From Ancylobacter polymorphus (GTDB lineage: Bacteria; Pseudomonadota; Alphaproteobacteria; Rhizobiales; Xanthobacteraceae), in contig NZ_JAUSUI010000001.1 of the NCBI RefSeq assembly GCF_030813495.1, forward strand, positions 682,001 through 746,000: a stretch of DNA of 64,000 nt, in the 5' to 3' direction. Shown here piece after piece: positions 18,338 through 27,135 of this stretch (position 1 is its first letter; every line of letters begins with the position of its first letter). The notes under the pieces were generated by a model that saw only the letters and a program-made list of their open reading frames with translations, had not been told where the DNA came from and ran no database searches. The position numbers and the translations under genes were made by a program.

Positions 18338-18538
18338 CGATCAGGGCAGGTCTCCTGGCTCGCGGGTCGACGCTGGCTCCACCCGGCCTTCCCAGCGCCC
18401 GGCCGAAACCGGGACGCCAGTGGACGATGGGCAGAGGGCTCGCCGCTTACAGTTGCGGGGGCAGCCTCGGCTTTGGCGCGGGGCGCCTCACCGAGTTCCC
18501 TCTTAGCTTCGGGCGGAGTGCCCGAAGAACCGTGATCG
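18338..18538 (-). promoter_or_regulatory. Cobalamin (AdoCbl) riboswitch
   Basis: Read on the minus strand, the core elements appear in order: ACGGTTCTTCGGGC, AGAGGGAACTCGGTG, GCTGCCCCCGCAACTGTAAG, CCACTGG, GGGAAGGC, GACCCGCGAGCCAGGAGACC. The closing stem P1 is formed by CGATCA (18538-18533) and TGATCG (18343-18338). It ends about 120 bases before the btuF ATG, leaving room for an expression platform. High adenosylcobalamin should repress the operon. Confidence 0.96.
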
Positions 18539-18834
18539 GCCGCGACCGTAAACGCTTCGCCCCCGTCGTCAAGCGTGCCGGTTCGCCCCTACCCCGTCCG
18601 CCTTTCGCCAGCGCAGGATGAATTTGATACATTGTATCACTTGCGAGGACAAGACCGGCGCACCGGCACGTGGCCGAAAGTTGGCGGCGGGCGATCTTGC
18701 CCGGCTTCGAGCGAAATATCATAGTCGCACCAGCAGATTCCCCTACCGTCGGCAGCGCCGGGCGGGAGCCTCGATCCCGCACCGGACGGGCGCCTGCCTG
18801 GCAGCGCCGTCATGTCTTTCCCAAGGGCCCACCC
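18539..18834. other. Divergent intergenic region, cobalamin operon / NCS2 permease operon
   Basis: The 296 bases between the riboswitch and the permease start contain the 15-base palindrome at 18625-18639 and otherwise GC-rich sequence without a convincing ORF. Promoters for both directions should lie here, but none was clear enough to call. The permease-side leader (about 195 bases after the palindrome) could hold RNA structure. Confidence 0.5.
18625..18639. promoter_or_regulatory. Operator-like palindrome TGATACA-T-TGTATCA
   Basis: Two perfect 7-base arms around a single base in an AT-rich patch of a GC-rich region, typical of a repressor operator; the size suits a GntR- or MarR-type dimer. 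It is 196 bases upstream of the permease ATG and 87 bases upstream of the riboswitch, so it could serve either side. Confidence 0.55.
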
Positions 18835-20541
18835 ATGCCGCGCAAGCCGACGAACATCATCTACTCGGCCAATGAGAAGCCGCCGGCCGGCACGGTGCTC
18901 ATCCTCGGGGTCCAGCACGCCACGCTCGCGCTTCTGTTCATCGTCTATCCGCTCGTCGCCGCCGCCGAGGCGGGGCTGTCCTTCGACGATACCCAGCTCT
19001 TCATCACCAGTTGCATCATCTTCATGGGCATCGCCACGCTGCTGGAATGCCTGCCGCGTCCGGGCGCCGGCATGCTGCTGGTGCAGATTCCCAACATGGC
19101 GCACATGCCGCTGGCGGTGCAGTCGCTCGCCGCCGGCGGGCCGGCGCTTTACGCCGGCATGAGCCTCGTCGCCGCCATCTCGCAGCTCACCCTGTCGCGG
19201 TTCATGCGCGCGCTCAGGGCGGTGTTTCCGCCGGAAGTGTGCGGCGTCGCCGTCACCATGCTGGGGGTCGCCCTCGCCGATCCGGCGCTGCGGCGGGTGT
19301 TCGGCATTTCCGGCGCGATCACGCCCGATCTCGATCTGCGCTACGCCCTCGTCAGCTCGGTGACGCTGGTCATCATTGTCGGCCTCGCCATCTTCTCGCG
19401 CGGCATGCTGCGCCTGTTCGCGGTGGCGATCGGCGCCGCGATCGGCTGGATCCTGGCGGCCTATCTCGGCGTCGCGCCGGAGCCCAATGCCAGCTTCGCC
19501 ACCCTGCCCTATATCGATATTCCGCATCTCGGCTGGCCGGGCGTCAGCTTCTTCTCCTGGGCGCTGATCCCGGCGGCGATCATCACCGGCGTGCTGTCCG
19601 CCGTGGACATGGTCGGCACTGTGGTGTCGATGCAGCGCATGGACGATGCCGACTGGCGCCGCGCCGATCTCGACCAGGCGGGACGCGCCATTCAGGCCAA
19701 CTGCCTCGGCGATATCGGCACCGCCATTACCGGCGGCTTCGCCAGCGCCTCCTCCTCGGCCGCCGTCGGCGTCGCCTTCGCCACGGGTACGACGGCGTGG
19801 CGGGTGGGTGCGGTCTCCGGCATCCTCATCATCCTCGCCGCCTTCTCGCCCCGCCTCATCGGCGTGCTCACCATCATCCCCTCCCCGGTCATCGGCGCCA
19901 TCCTCATCTATGCCGCCGCCTTCCTCACCGTGGCGGGCATGGAACTCATCCTCTCCCGCCGCCTCAGCGACCGGCGCATCTTCACCGTCGGCCTCGCCAT
20001 CCTCACCGGCCTCGCCGTGGCCATACTCCCCGGCCTTGTCGGCCTCACGCCGGAATGGGCGCAGCCGATCCTCGAATCGCCGCTCTCCATCTCCACCGCC
20101 GTCGCCATCGTGCTGAACCTGGTCTTCCGCATCGGTATCCGCCAGGAAGCCTCGCGCGAGGTGACGACGGCCGACAACCCCTTCACCGTCGCCACCGAAT
20201 TCCTCGAATATCAGGGCGACCTGTGGGGGGCGCGGCGCGACGTGATCTCCATGGCGATCCCCGTCGTGGCGGAAGGGGTGGAGATGCTGCTCGACACCGG
20301 CGTCGCGCCGGGCAAGCTGGAAGTGCGGGCGCATTTCGACGAGGAGAATTTCGACGTGGCTCTGCTCTATGAGGGCGAGCCGATCACCATCCCCGACCAT
20401 CGCCCCTCGCCCGAAGACCTTCTGGGCGACGCCCACGCCGTCGCCCGCTTCGTCGGCTACATGCTGAGCAAGCGGGCCGACAGGCTGGTGCTCGGCACGG
20501 ACGGCACCCGGGAGAAACTGACCCTGCGCTTCGAGCACTGA
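18835..20541 (+). CDS. NCS2 (xanthine/uracil-type) permease with C-terminal degenerate GHKL-like domain
   Basis: A 568-residue protein. Residues about 15-445 form a nucleobase:cation symporter-2 permease with about twelve membrane segments and the family stretch GFASASSSAAVGVAFATGTT. Residues about 455-568 are soluble and resemble the RsbW/anti-sigma GHKL fold encoded two genes downstream. AEGVEMLLDTG lines up with the N-box EFFNNAVDYG, LYEGEPI with the G1 box SDDGDPF, and the last 35 residues with its C-terminus. The N-box Asn residues and the DxG motif are missing, so it should not hydrolyse ATP. The ATG at 18835 was chosen as the first Met before the permease fold. Substrate is unproven; xanthine, urate or uracil are possible. 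Confidence 0.85.
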   Translation: MPRKPTNIIYSANEKPPAGTVLILGVQHATLALLFIVYPLVAAAEAGLSFDDTQLFITSCIIFMGIATLLECLPRPGAGMLLVQIPNMAHMPLAVQSLAAGGPALYAGMSLVAAISQLTLSRFMRALRAVFPPEVCGVAVTMLGVALADPALRRVFGISGAITPDLDLRYALVSSVTLVIIVGLAIFSRGMLRLFAVAIGAAIGWILAAYLGVAPEPNASFATLPYIDIPHLGWPGVSFFSWALIPAAIITGVLSAVDMVGTVVSMQRMDDADWRRADLDQAGRAIQANCLGDIGTAITGGFASASSSAAVGVAFATGTTAWRVGAVSGILIILAAFSPRLIGVLTIIPSPVIGAILIYAAAFLTVAGMELILSRRLSDRRIFTVGLAILTGLAVAILPGLVGLTPEWAQPILESPLSISTAVAIVLNLVFRIGIRQEASREVTTADNPFTVATEFLEYQGDLWGARRDVISMAIPVVAEGVEMLLDTGVAPGKLEVRAHFDEENFDVALLYEGEPITIPDHRPSPEDLLGDAHAVARFVGYMLSKRADRLVLGTDGTREKLTLRFEH

Positions 20542-20697
20542 CCGCATCGCCGGCCCCCAGCCCAGCGCTTGCACCGGCGCTTGCACGGTTTTGGCTTTGC
20601 CGATAATCCTCTTCCATCCTCGCGCGGACGGGCTGGCAGGCGCTGGGCCGCGCGGCCTCCCCGATGCCGCCGCCCTCCCGAATTCTGGAGCCGAGCC

Positions 20698-21030
20698 TTG
20701 ATACATATCGACCGCATCGTCGAGGGCGCCGTCGTCGTCACCGCCGTCAAGGGACGGCTCGACAGCAGTTCCTCGCCCAAGCTGGAGGAATTCCTCATCG
20801 ACGCCGCGCCGAGCGGGACCGTGCTGCTCGACTTCGCCGAGCTCACCTATATCAGCTCGGCCGGCCTGCGCGTCGTGCTCAAGGCGACCAAGCTGCTGCG
20901 CGGCGCCGGCGGCACGCTGGCGGTCTGCGGCCTCATTCCACAGGTGCACGAAGTGTTCGACGTGAGCGGCTTTTCCTCGCTGATCCCGATCCATCCCAGC
21001 CGCGAGGCGGCGCTCGCCACCCTCGGCTGA
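20698..21030 (+). CDS. STAS-domain anti-sigma factor antagonist (RsbV/SpoIIAA-like)
   Basis: A 110-residue single STAS domain. LDFAELTYISSAGLRVV carries the conserved phosphorylatable serine, S54 by alignment with SpoIIAA. In partner switching the unphosphorylated protein binds the RsbW-type kinase and releases that kinase's other target. The start is TTG at 20698 with GGAG nine bases upstream, giving an N-terminus (MIHIDRI) at the usual beginning of the fold; no ATG fits. It is followed closely by the RsbW-like kinase. Confidence 0.92.
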   Translation: MIHIDRIVEGAVVVTAVKGRLDSSSSPKLEEFLIDAAPSGTVLLDFAELTYISSAGLRVVLKATKLLRGAGGTLAVCGLIPQVHEVFDVSGFSSLIPIHPSREAALATLG

Positions 21031-21062
21031 CCACACCACCGGCACGCGCGGCGGAGCGGGCG

Positions 21063-21479
21063 ATGACCGACATGCGGCTCGATCTACGCCTGCCCAACAA
21101 CCTGGGCGAGCTCGACGCGCTCAGCACACGGATCGAAGGCTTCATGGAGGACGCCGGGGTTCCGCCGACCCCGGCCTATCGACTGCAGCTCGCCGTGGAT
21201 GAGTTCTTCAACAACGCGGTCGATTACGGCTATCCCGACGGCCGCGCGGGCGAGATTGTCATTGAGGTGAGCCGCACCGGCGACCGCCTTGACCTCTTTT
21301 TCAGCGATGATGGCGACCCGTTCGATCCTTTCGCCGCGCCGCCTCCCGATCTCGACGGCACGCTGGAGGAGCGGCGCATCGGCGGGCTCGGCGTGCATCT
21401 CGTGCGCACCTTCGCCGACCACTTCGCCTATGCGCGCGAGAACGGGCGCAATGTGAAGCGCCTCACCTTCGCTCTTTAG
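21063..21479 (+). CDS. RsbW-like anti-sigma serine kinase (GHKL ATPase)
   Basis: A 138-residue GHKL ATPase of the RsbW/SpoIIAB class. N-box DEFFNNAVDYG has E47, N50 and N51; the G1 box is SDDGDPFDP (81-89) and the G2 box GGLGVHLV (107-114). It should phosphorylate the STAS protein upstream and sequester an unidentified partner. No sigma factor lies nearby, so the output may be a remote sigma factor or the permease tail. It is last in the plus-strand operon and converges with the Na/Pi transporter. Confidence 0.92.
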   Translation: MTDMRLDLRLPNNLGELDALSTRIEGFMEDAGVPPTPAYRLQLAVDEFFNNAVDYGYPDGRAGEIVIEVSRTGDRLDLFFSDDGDPFDPFAAPPPDLDGTLEERRIGGLGVHLVRTFADHFAYARENGRNVKRLTFAL

Positions 21480-21536
21480 AGCCTGGTCCGATCACGTTGC
21501 GTCGCCCTGAGCGGTGAATCAGCCTCTGAACGTTCT

Positions 21537-23129
21537 CTAGCCCACGCTGCGGGCGCGGCGCACCTGCGTCATCCCGTTTACCAGCCGGCGCGCCAGCCAG
21601 ACGATGCGCTCGAACAGCACCGTCATGCGGAACAGCGCGTTCTGCTCCGCCGCGGCCAGTTCGCTCTGCGAGGAGAGGCGCTGGCGCAGTTCCTCCATCA
21701 GCCGGTCGCGATGGCCGAGCAAGGCGAGCACCACTTCCGGCTCCTCCGCCCCGAGGCTCTCGGCATGGTCGGCGACGGCGCCGAGCAGCAGATGCAGCGC
21801 CTCGTTCAGCCGCTGCGCGGTCGGCACATGGCGGACAGCGGCGGCCTCGTGCGCATAATCGGCCAGCGCTTCATGCAGGGCGCCGGCATTGTTGGCGGCA
21901 TCGTCGAGCAGCAGCGCCACCGCCACCTGGTCGCGGGCCAGCTGCGCGTCGAGCAGCGAGGCGAGATAGGCGCGGATCGCCTCGGTGAGGCTGGCGCCGG
22001 CAGTGCGCAGCACCGTTGCGGACGGGGCGGACGGGTCGCCCTCCTCCCGCACATGCTCGATCATCTGCGGCAGGCGGCCGCTCAGGCGCGCCACCTCGCG
22101 CGTGGCGAGGTCCAGTGCCGCCTCGGTGTCGCCCAGCGCCTCGCGTAGCAGGAAGGCGGGCTGGGACAGCGTTTCCACCGCGTTCATCGGCAGCAGCCGC
22201 GCCAGGATGCGGCGGGTCGGCGCTTCGAGCAGCGCGGAGGCGATCGCCCCGCCGATCTGCGCCGCCAGGAACAGCAGCGCCAGCACGGCGCCGATGTCTC
22301 CCTCGGCCGGCAGGAGCCCCGCCATGGCCTCTGGCCGCAGGGCCGCGAACAGGGCGAGCCCGACCAGAAGCAGCGAGCCGGCGCCCTTCTGCACCACCTG
22401 CAGTGCGAAGACGACGCGGCCGGGCCGCGTCTCGCCGGGAATCAGCACGGCGTTGTTGATCATCCCCGCCGCATTGGCGCCGGCGATCAGCGGCAGCGCC
22501 GTGCCGAAATCCAGCAGCCCGCCCGCCACCGCCGCCACGGCGAGCGCGGCCGCCACCGAGGAGGACTGCGCCGCCATGGAGAAGCCGGCGCCGATCGCCG
22601 CCAGCAGCCAGGGATTTTCGACCGCCGCTTCCCACCAGGGATGCCCCAGCAGGGCCTCGCGCATCGGGCCGACGGCGACGGAGACGAGATGCATGCCGAA
22701 CAGCAGCAGCCCCGCCCCAAGCGCCGCGTCGAGCGCGTTGCGCATGCGGTCGCCGCGCACCAGCCGGAAATAGGTGATGAAACCGACCACGCCGATGACA
22801 AGGCCGGCGGCGGTCGAGGTATCGACGGCGACGATCAGCGGCAGCAGCGAGGTGCCGACATTGGCCCAGCTCGGCGCCAGCAGCGCCGGCCCGTCGGTGA
22901 GCACGCCACCGCGCACGAAGGAGACGACGATCCACGACACGGCGGTGGAACTCTGGGTGATCATCCCCGCCAGCGTGCCGCTGATCGCGGCGCTGACATT
23001 GCCGCGCAGCGCCCGTGCGAAGGCGGCGCGGGTGCGCCGGCCGACCAGCGGCACCAGATTGGCGGAGAGCCCGCGCACCCCGATGAAGAACAGCCCCAGC
23101 CCGCTGAACAGAAGCGCGATGGTCGCCAT
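21537..23129 (-). CDS. Na+/phosphate cotransporter family membrane protein with PhoU-like tail
   Basis: A 530-residue protein of the Na/Pi-cotransporter (NptA, PF02690) family. Two inverted repeats carry the signature QSST (about 59-62) and QSSS (about 190), with about eight to nine membrane segments in residues 1-310. The C-terminal half (about 330-520) is soluble, helical and resembles the PhoU-like domain found in many bacterial members. It probably moves phosphate with sodium, but bacterial homologues can act as exporters or regulators. It lies downstream of three two-component/PP2C genes on the same strand, 138 bases after the single-receiver gene. Confidence 0.87.
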   Translation of the reverse strand: MATIALLFSGLGLFFIGVRGLSANLVPLVGRRTRAAFARALRGNVSAAISGTLAGMITQSSTAVSWIVVSFVRGGVLTDGPALLAPSWANVGTSLLPLIVAVDTSTAAGLVIGVVGFITYFRLVRGDRMRNALDAALGAGLLLFGMHLVSVAVGPMREALLGHPWWEAAVENPWLLAAIGAGFSMAAQSSSVAAALAVAAVAGGLLDFGTALPLIAGANAAGMINNAVLIPGETRPGRVVFALQVVQKGAGSLLLVGLALFAALRPEAMAGLLPAEGDIGAVLALLFLAAQIGGAIASALLEAPTRRILARLLPMNAVETLSQPAFLLREALGDTEAALDLATREVARLSGRLPQMIEHVREEGDPSAPSATVLRTAGASLTEAIRAYLASLLDAQLARDQVAVALLLDDAANNAGALHEALADYAHEAAAVRHVPTAQRLNEALHLLLGAVADHAESLGAEEPEVVLALLGHRDRLMEELRQRLSSQSELAAAEQNALFRMTVLFERIVWLARRLVNGMTQVRRARSVG

Positions 23130-23267
23130 GGGCCTACCTTGTCGTCCGTTGATTATTGGATGGGCGCACGAAGAGTGGTTCCTTTACCGCCGGGCGACGG
23201 CAGGAATGCAAGGAGCAGGCCGTTATGAGAGCTTCGCATGACAGAACGGTGACGACACCGATCCCCG

Positions 23268-23639
23268 TCAGCCCGGCAGGCCGAGCCGGCTGCGGATCTT
23301 CTCCAGCAGCCGCGGCAGTTCCACCGGCTTGGTGTCGAAGTCATCACAGCCCGCCGCCATCGCCTGCTCGCGGTCCGAGGCCATGGCGTGGGCGGTGAGC
23401 GCGATGACCGGGATCGCCGCCGTATCGGGATGCGCCTTCACCTGCCGCGTCGCCTCCCAGCCGTCGAGTACCGGCAGGCTCATATCCATCAGGATCAGCG
23501 CCGGCTTCTCGGCGAGAGCGATGTCCACCCCCTCCTGGCCGTTGACCGCGATCAGCACCTCGAAGCCGTTGCGGGCGAGACGCCGCGAGAGCATGTCGCG
23601 GTTCATCTCATTGTCCTCGACGAGGAGAATCTTCGTCAT
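23268..23639 (-). CDS. Single-domain response regulator
   Basis: A 123-residue CheY-like receiver with no output domain. The phosphoacceptor is D52 (LILMDMSLP), the acidic pocket is E8-D9 (LLVEDNEMNRDML) and the switch Lys is in DTKPVELP. It is a DivK-like stand-alone receiver. It lies nine bases downstream of the hybrid kinase gene, so it is a likely phosphorylation partner. Confidence 0.93.
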   Translation of the reverse strand: MTKILLVEDNEMNRDMLSRRLARNGFEVLIAVNGQEGVDIALAEKPALILMDMSLPVLDGWEATRQVKAHPDTAAIPVIALTAHAMASDREQAMAAGCDDFDTKPVELPRLLEKIRSRLGLPG

Positions 23640-23648
23640 CGCACCCTC

Positions 23649-25940
23649 TCAATGGCCGTGGCTGGCGATCGTGCCGAGCGCCGCGCCGAGCGAGCCGATC
23701 GGCTGCGCGCCCTTGTTCAGGATCAGCAGCGTGTTGCGGGCCAGGAACTCGCGCTCATCCTCGGTGAGTTCCTTGGCGGTGAGCACGACGACGGGCAGCT
23801 CGCCATAGGCCGGCTCTGCCCGCACATGGGTGAGGAAGGCGAAGCCGTCCATCCTGGGCATCATCAGGTCGAGCAGCACGAGCGCGGGAAGCGGGTGCGC
23901 GCGGAGCCATTCCAGCGCCTCTTCGCCATTGGCCGCTTCGGCCACCGGCAGGCCGGCGCCCTCGATCGTGGCCCGCATGATCGCGCGCACCTCGGCATCG
24001 TCATCGACCACCAGCACCACGCCCCCCTCATTGCAGGGCGCGAATTTATGCACCAGCGCGACCAGCCGCTGCCGGTCGATGGGCTTGGTCATGTATTCCG
24101 AGGCGCCGAGCGAATAGCCGAGATTCCGGTCATCGACGATGGTGAGCATGATGACAGGGATATGCGCCAGCGCCGGCTCCGATTTCATGATGCCGAGCAC
24201 CGACCAGCCGTCGATCTTCGGCATCATCACATCGAGCGTGACGATATCGGGCGGATCCTTGCGCATGATGTTCAGCGCCTCCACCCCGTCGCGGGCGTGG
24301 CGCAGCACATAGCCTTCCTTGCCGAGGGTGGCGGTGAGCACGTCATGCACCGCCGGGTCGTCATCGACCACCAGCACGGTGATCGCCCCCGGCGTCGTCG
24401 GCGCGCCGGGATCGACGATCTCGTCCTCATCGCCGAGCGCCCCCGCCAGATGCGCCTCGACCGGCAGCTCGATGGTGAAGGTCGAACCCTTGCCCGGCTC
24501 GCTCGCCACCGCGATGGTGCCGCCGAGCATGGCGGCGAAATGCTTGGTGATGGTGAGCCCGAGCCCGGTGCCGCCAAAATTCCGCGTGGTGGAGGAATCC
24601 GCCTGGGTAAAGGCCTGGAACAGCCGGCCCATCTGCTCCTCGCTCATGCCGATGCCGCTGTCGCTGACATCGAAGCGCACCGCCTCGCTGCCATCGGGCA
24701 TGCGGTCGCGGGCGATGGCCAGAGTCACCGTGCCCTCCTTGGTGAACTTGGCGGCGTTGCTGAGCAGGTTGATAAGGCTCTGCTTGAGCTTGGTGACATC
24801 GGTGCGCAGCGTGCCGACATCGACCGGGCAGTCGATAACGAAGCGATTTCCGTTCTTCTGCATCATCGGCCCGACAATGGTCTTCACCTCCTCGACCATG
24901 CGGGTCAGGAACACCTGTTCCAGATAGACATCCATGCGCCCGGCCTCGATCTTGGAGAGATCGAGAATGTCGTTGATGAGGCCGAGCAGGTGTTTTCCGG
25001 CTGCCTGAATCTTGTCGAGATCGGCGACCATGGCGCTGTCGCCGGCATCGGCGGCGTCCTCGGAAAGGATTTCGCTGTAGCCGATGATGGCGTTGAGCGG
25101 CGTGCGCAGTTCGTGGCTCATATTGGCCAGAAACGCCGATTTCACCCGGCTGGCAGATTCCGCCGCCTCCTTGGCCTCGCGCAGCTGGTGCTCCATGCGC
25201 ACCCGGTCGCTGATATCGACGAAGGTGGCGATCACCGCCGGCTTGCCGCGGAACTCCAGCGGCTCATGCGAGACCATGGTGCAGATGGTCGAGCCGTCCG
25301 TATGCGGCAGGTTGAACTCCCGCCGCTCGCTCGACGGCGTGGCGAGGATGTCCGCCAGTTCCTGCCCGCGCGCGGCGTCCGCAAACAGCTCGCGCAGCGG
25401 GCAGCCGATGAGCGTGCCGGCGTCGCGGCCGATCAACCGGCCGAAGCAGCCATTGGAGTGGCGCACGACCTTGCCCGCCACATCCATGATGACGAGCCCG
25501 ATCGGCGCCGCCGCGTCGATGGCGCGCAGCTGCTCCTCATCCTCGCGCAGCTTCATTTCCGCGAGCTTGCGCTCGGTGATGTCGGTATAGATGGCGATGA
25601 AACCGCCGCCCGGCACGGGATCGCGCCGCACCTCCAGAATGGTGCCGTCGGGGCGGGTACGCTCGAAGCGGTGCGGCGTTTCCAGCTGGGCGAGGCGCTG
25701 GGCGAGCGCGACCTCTATGTCCACGTCGCCGAATTCGCCGCGCGCGCCGAGATAGCGGATATAGTCGGAAAAGGTGTGCTCGGTGCCGAGGAATTCCTCG
25801 GGCATGTCGAGATAATCGACGAACAGCTGGTTCCAGGTCACCAGCCGGTGCTTGGCGTCGTACATGGCGACGCCTTGCGCCATGTTCTCCAGCGTCGCGC
25901 GCAAGAGCGTCGCTTCGCTCACCCACTCGTCCTCGGTCAT
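23649..25940 (-). CDS. Hybrid sensor histidine kinase, PAS-PAS-HisKA-HATPase-REC-REC
   Basis: A 763-residue cytoplasmic hybrid kinase without membrane segments. Order: PAS 1 (about 10-125, ending with a TDITERK linker), PAS 2 (about 135-250, VDISDR linker), HisKA with H276 (NMSHELRTPLN), HATPase (NLLSNAAKF, DSGIGM, GGTGLGL), receiver 1 (about 520-640, VVDDDPAVHDV and DVMMPKIDG), receiver 2 (about 645-755, VVDDDAEVRAI and DLMMPRMDG, with a poorly conserved end). The ATG at 25940 overlaps the end of the PP2C gene upstream. It probably integrates a cytoplasmic signal and feeds the adjacent receivers, including the REC-PP2C protein. Confidence 0.9.
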   Translation of the reverse strand: MTEDEWVSEATLLRATLENMAQGVAMYDAKHRLVTWNQLFVDYLDMPEEFLGTEHTFSDYIRYLGARGEFGDVDIEVALAQRLAQLETPHRFERTRPDGTILEVRRDPVPGGGFIAIYTDITERKLAEMKLREDEEQLRAIDAAAPIGLVIMDVAGKVVRHSNGCFGRLIGRDAGTLIGCPLRELFADAARGQELADILATPSSERREFNLPHTDGSTICTMVSHEPLEFRGKPAVIATFVDISDRVRMEHQLREAKEAAESASRVKSAFLANMSHELRTPLNAIIGYSEILSEDAADAGDSAMVADLDKIQAAGKHLLGLINDILDLSKIEAGRMDVYLEQVFLTRMVEEVKTIVGPMMQKNGNRFVIDCPVDVGTLRTDVTKLKQSLINLLSNAAKFTKEGTVTLAIARDRMPDGSEAVRFDVSDSGIGMSEEQMGRLFQAFTQADSSTTRNFGGTGLGLTITKHFAAMLGGTIAVASEPGKGSTFTIELPVEAHLAGALGDEDEIVDPGAPTTPGAITVLVVDDDPAVHDVLTATLGKEGYVLRHARDGVEALNIMRKDPPDIVTLDVMMPKIDGWSVLGIMKSEPALAHIPVIMLTIVDDRNLGYSLGASEYMTKPIDRQRLVALVHKFAPCNEGGVVLVVDDDAEVRAIMRATIEGAGLPVAEAANGEEALEWLRAHPLPALVLLDLMMPRMDGFAFLTHVRAEPAYGELPVVVLTAKELTEDEREFLARNTLLILNKGAQPIGSLGAALGTIASHGH

Positions 25941-25956
25941 CCCGTCCCTTGCCCCC

Positions 25957-27135
25957 TTACTCGGCTGCCGGCGCATCCAGTGTCAGCAGCAGCGCCGCCA
26001 TATCGTCAAAGGCCGGCAAGCCGGCCTCGAAGGCCCGCACCGCCGCCGCCAGCCGCGGCAGCGGTGCCGCCTCCTCGCCGAGCGCGGCGAGGAAAGCGCC
26101 CACACGCTCCTCGCCATAGAGGTCGCCGGCATGGTCATGCGCCTCGGTCAGCCCGTCCGTTACCACCATCAGCCGTTCCCCCGCGCCGAGCGGCACGGTG
26201 GCGGCGCTGTAGGGGAACTCCTCCATGACGCCGAGCGCCGGCCCGCCGGCGGCCGTCAGGCGGCTGACCGTGCCGTCGCACGCGCGCAGATACGGCGGCA
26301 CATGGCCGGCACGCACATAGGTCAACATGCCCGCCGATACGTCGACCACCGCCAGAAGCAGGGTGACGAACATGCAGGAGGCATTGCCCCGCGCCAGCGC
26401 GTCGTTCACCAGCCCCGCCGCCCGCGCCGGATCGGCGAAGAGTTCCGCCGCGTCCGGCCTTGTGCCGAGCGAGCGGAACATGGAATGGGTGCGCGCCATC
26501 ATCAGTGCGGCGCCGGCCCCCTTGTCGGAGACATCGCCGATGATCGCCACGATCCGGCCGTCGCCGACCGGGAAATAGTCGACGAGATCGCCGCCAACCT
26601 CCTTGGCCGGCTCCAGCAGCACGTCGATGGTGAGGTTCCGCCCGGCGAAACGACCGGCGAAGGGCGGGGGCACCAGCGCCAGTTGCAGGGTGCGCGCTTC
26701 GATGAGTTCGGCCTGCTTGCGCTTCAGCTCGTCACGGGTGCGGTCGCGCAGCGCCTTCTTCTCCAGCGTGGCGAGCACGCGAGCGCGCAGCAGCGTGGGA
26801 TTGAACGGCTTGAAGATGAAATCGTCGGCGCCCAGTTCGATGCAGCGCACCACCGGCTCGATCTCGTTGAGGGCGGAGACGACGATGACCGGCAGATCGT
26901 TGATCCGCCCGTCGCCGCGCAGCCGGTCGAGCACGCCGAAGCCGTCCAGCTCCGGCATCATGATGTCGAGCAGGACAAGGTCGTAGGGTTTCTGGTCGAT
27001 GGCGGCGAGCGCCTCGATGCCGTTGGCGGCCTCGTCGATATGGGAAAAGCCCAGCCGCTTCAGGCGGCGCAGCAGCAGGTCGCGGTTCTCGGCAACATCG
27101 TCGACCACCAGAATCGCCGCGTTCTGGTCCGTCAT
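25957..27135 (-). CDS. Receiver-controlled PP2C (RsbU/SpoIIE-type) serine phosphatase
   Basis: A 392-residue protein. Residues 1-125 are a receiver domain with D57 (LVLLDIMMPELDGFG), 130-160 a coiled linker, and 165-385 a SpoIIE/RsbU PP2C phosphatase (VGGDLVDYF and IGDVSDKGAGAAL, metal-binding aspartates, TDGLTEA). Such proteins dephosphorylate STAS antagonists when the receiver is phosphorylated. The obvious substrate is the STAS protein at 20698-21030. The ATG at 27135 begins the receiver fold. First gene of the minus-strand signalling operon. Confidence 0.92.
   Translation of the reverse strand: MTDQNAAILVVDDVAENRDLLLRRLKRLGFSHIDEAANGIEALAAIDQKPYDLVLLDIMMPELDGFGVLDRLRGDGRINDLPVIVVSALNEIEPVVRCIELGADDFIFKPFNPTLLRARVLATLEKKALRDRTRDELKRKQAELIEARTLQLALVPPPFAGRFAGRNLTIDVLLEPAKEVGGDLVDYFPVGDGRIVAIIGDVSDKGAGAALMMARTHSMFRSLGTRPDAAELFADPARAAGLVNDALARGNASCMFVTLLLAVVDVSAGMLTYVRAGHVPPYLRACDGTVSRLTAAGGPALGVMEEFPYSAATVPLGAGERLMVVTDGLTEAHDHAGDLYGEERVGAFLAALGEEAAPLPRLAAAVRAFEAGLPAFDDMAALLLTLDAPAAE

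Noticed and set aside
18637-21045. Minus-strand open frame of about 800 codons opposite the NCS2 permease
   Set aside because: The protein would be a Gly/Asp/His/Arg-rich mirror of the permease codons with no domain; the plus strand is unambiguous.
23388-26228. Plus-strand open frame of about 950 codons opposite the two-component genes
   Set aside because: The opposite strand encodes receivers, PAS, HisKA, HATPase and PP2C domains in frame; this frame is a codon shadow.
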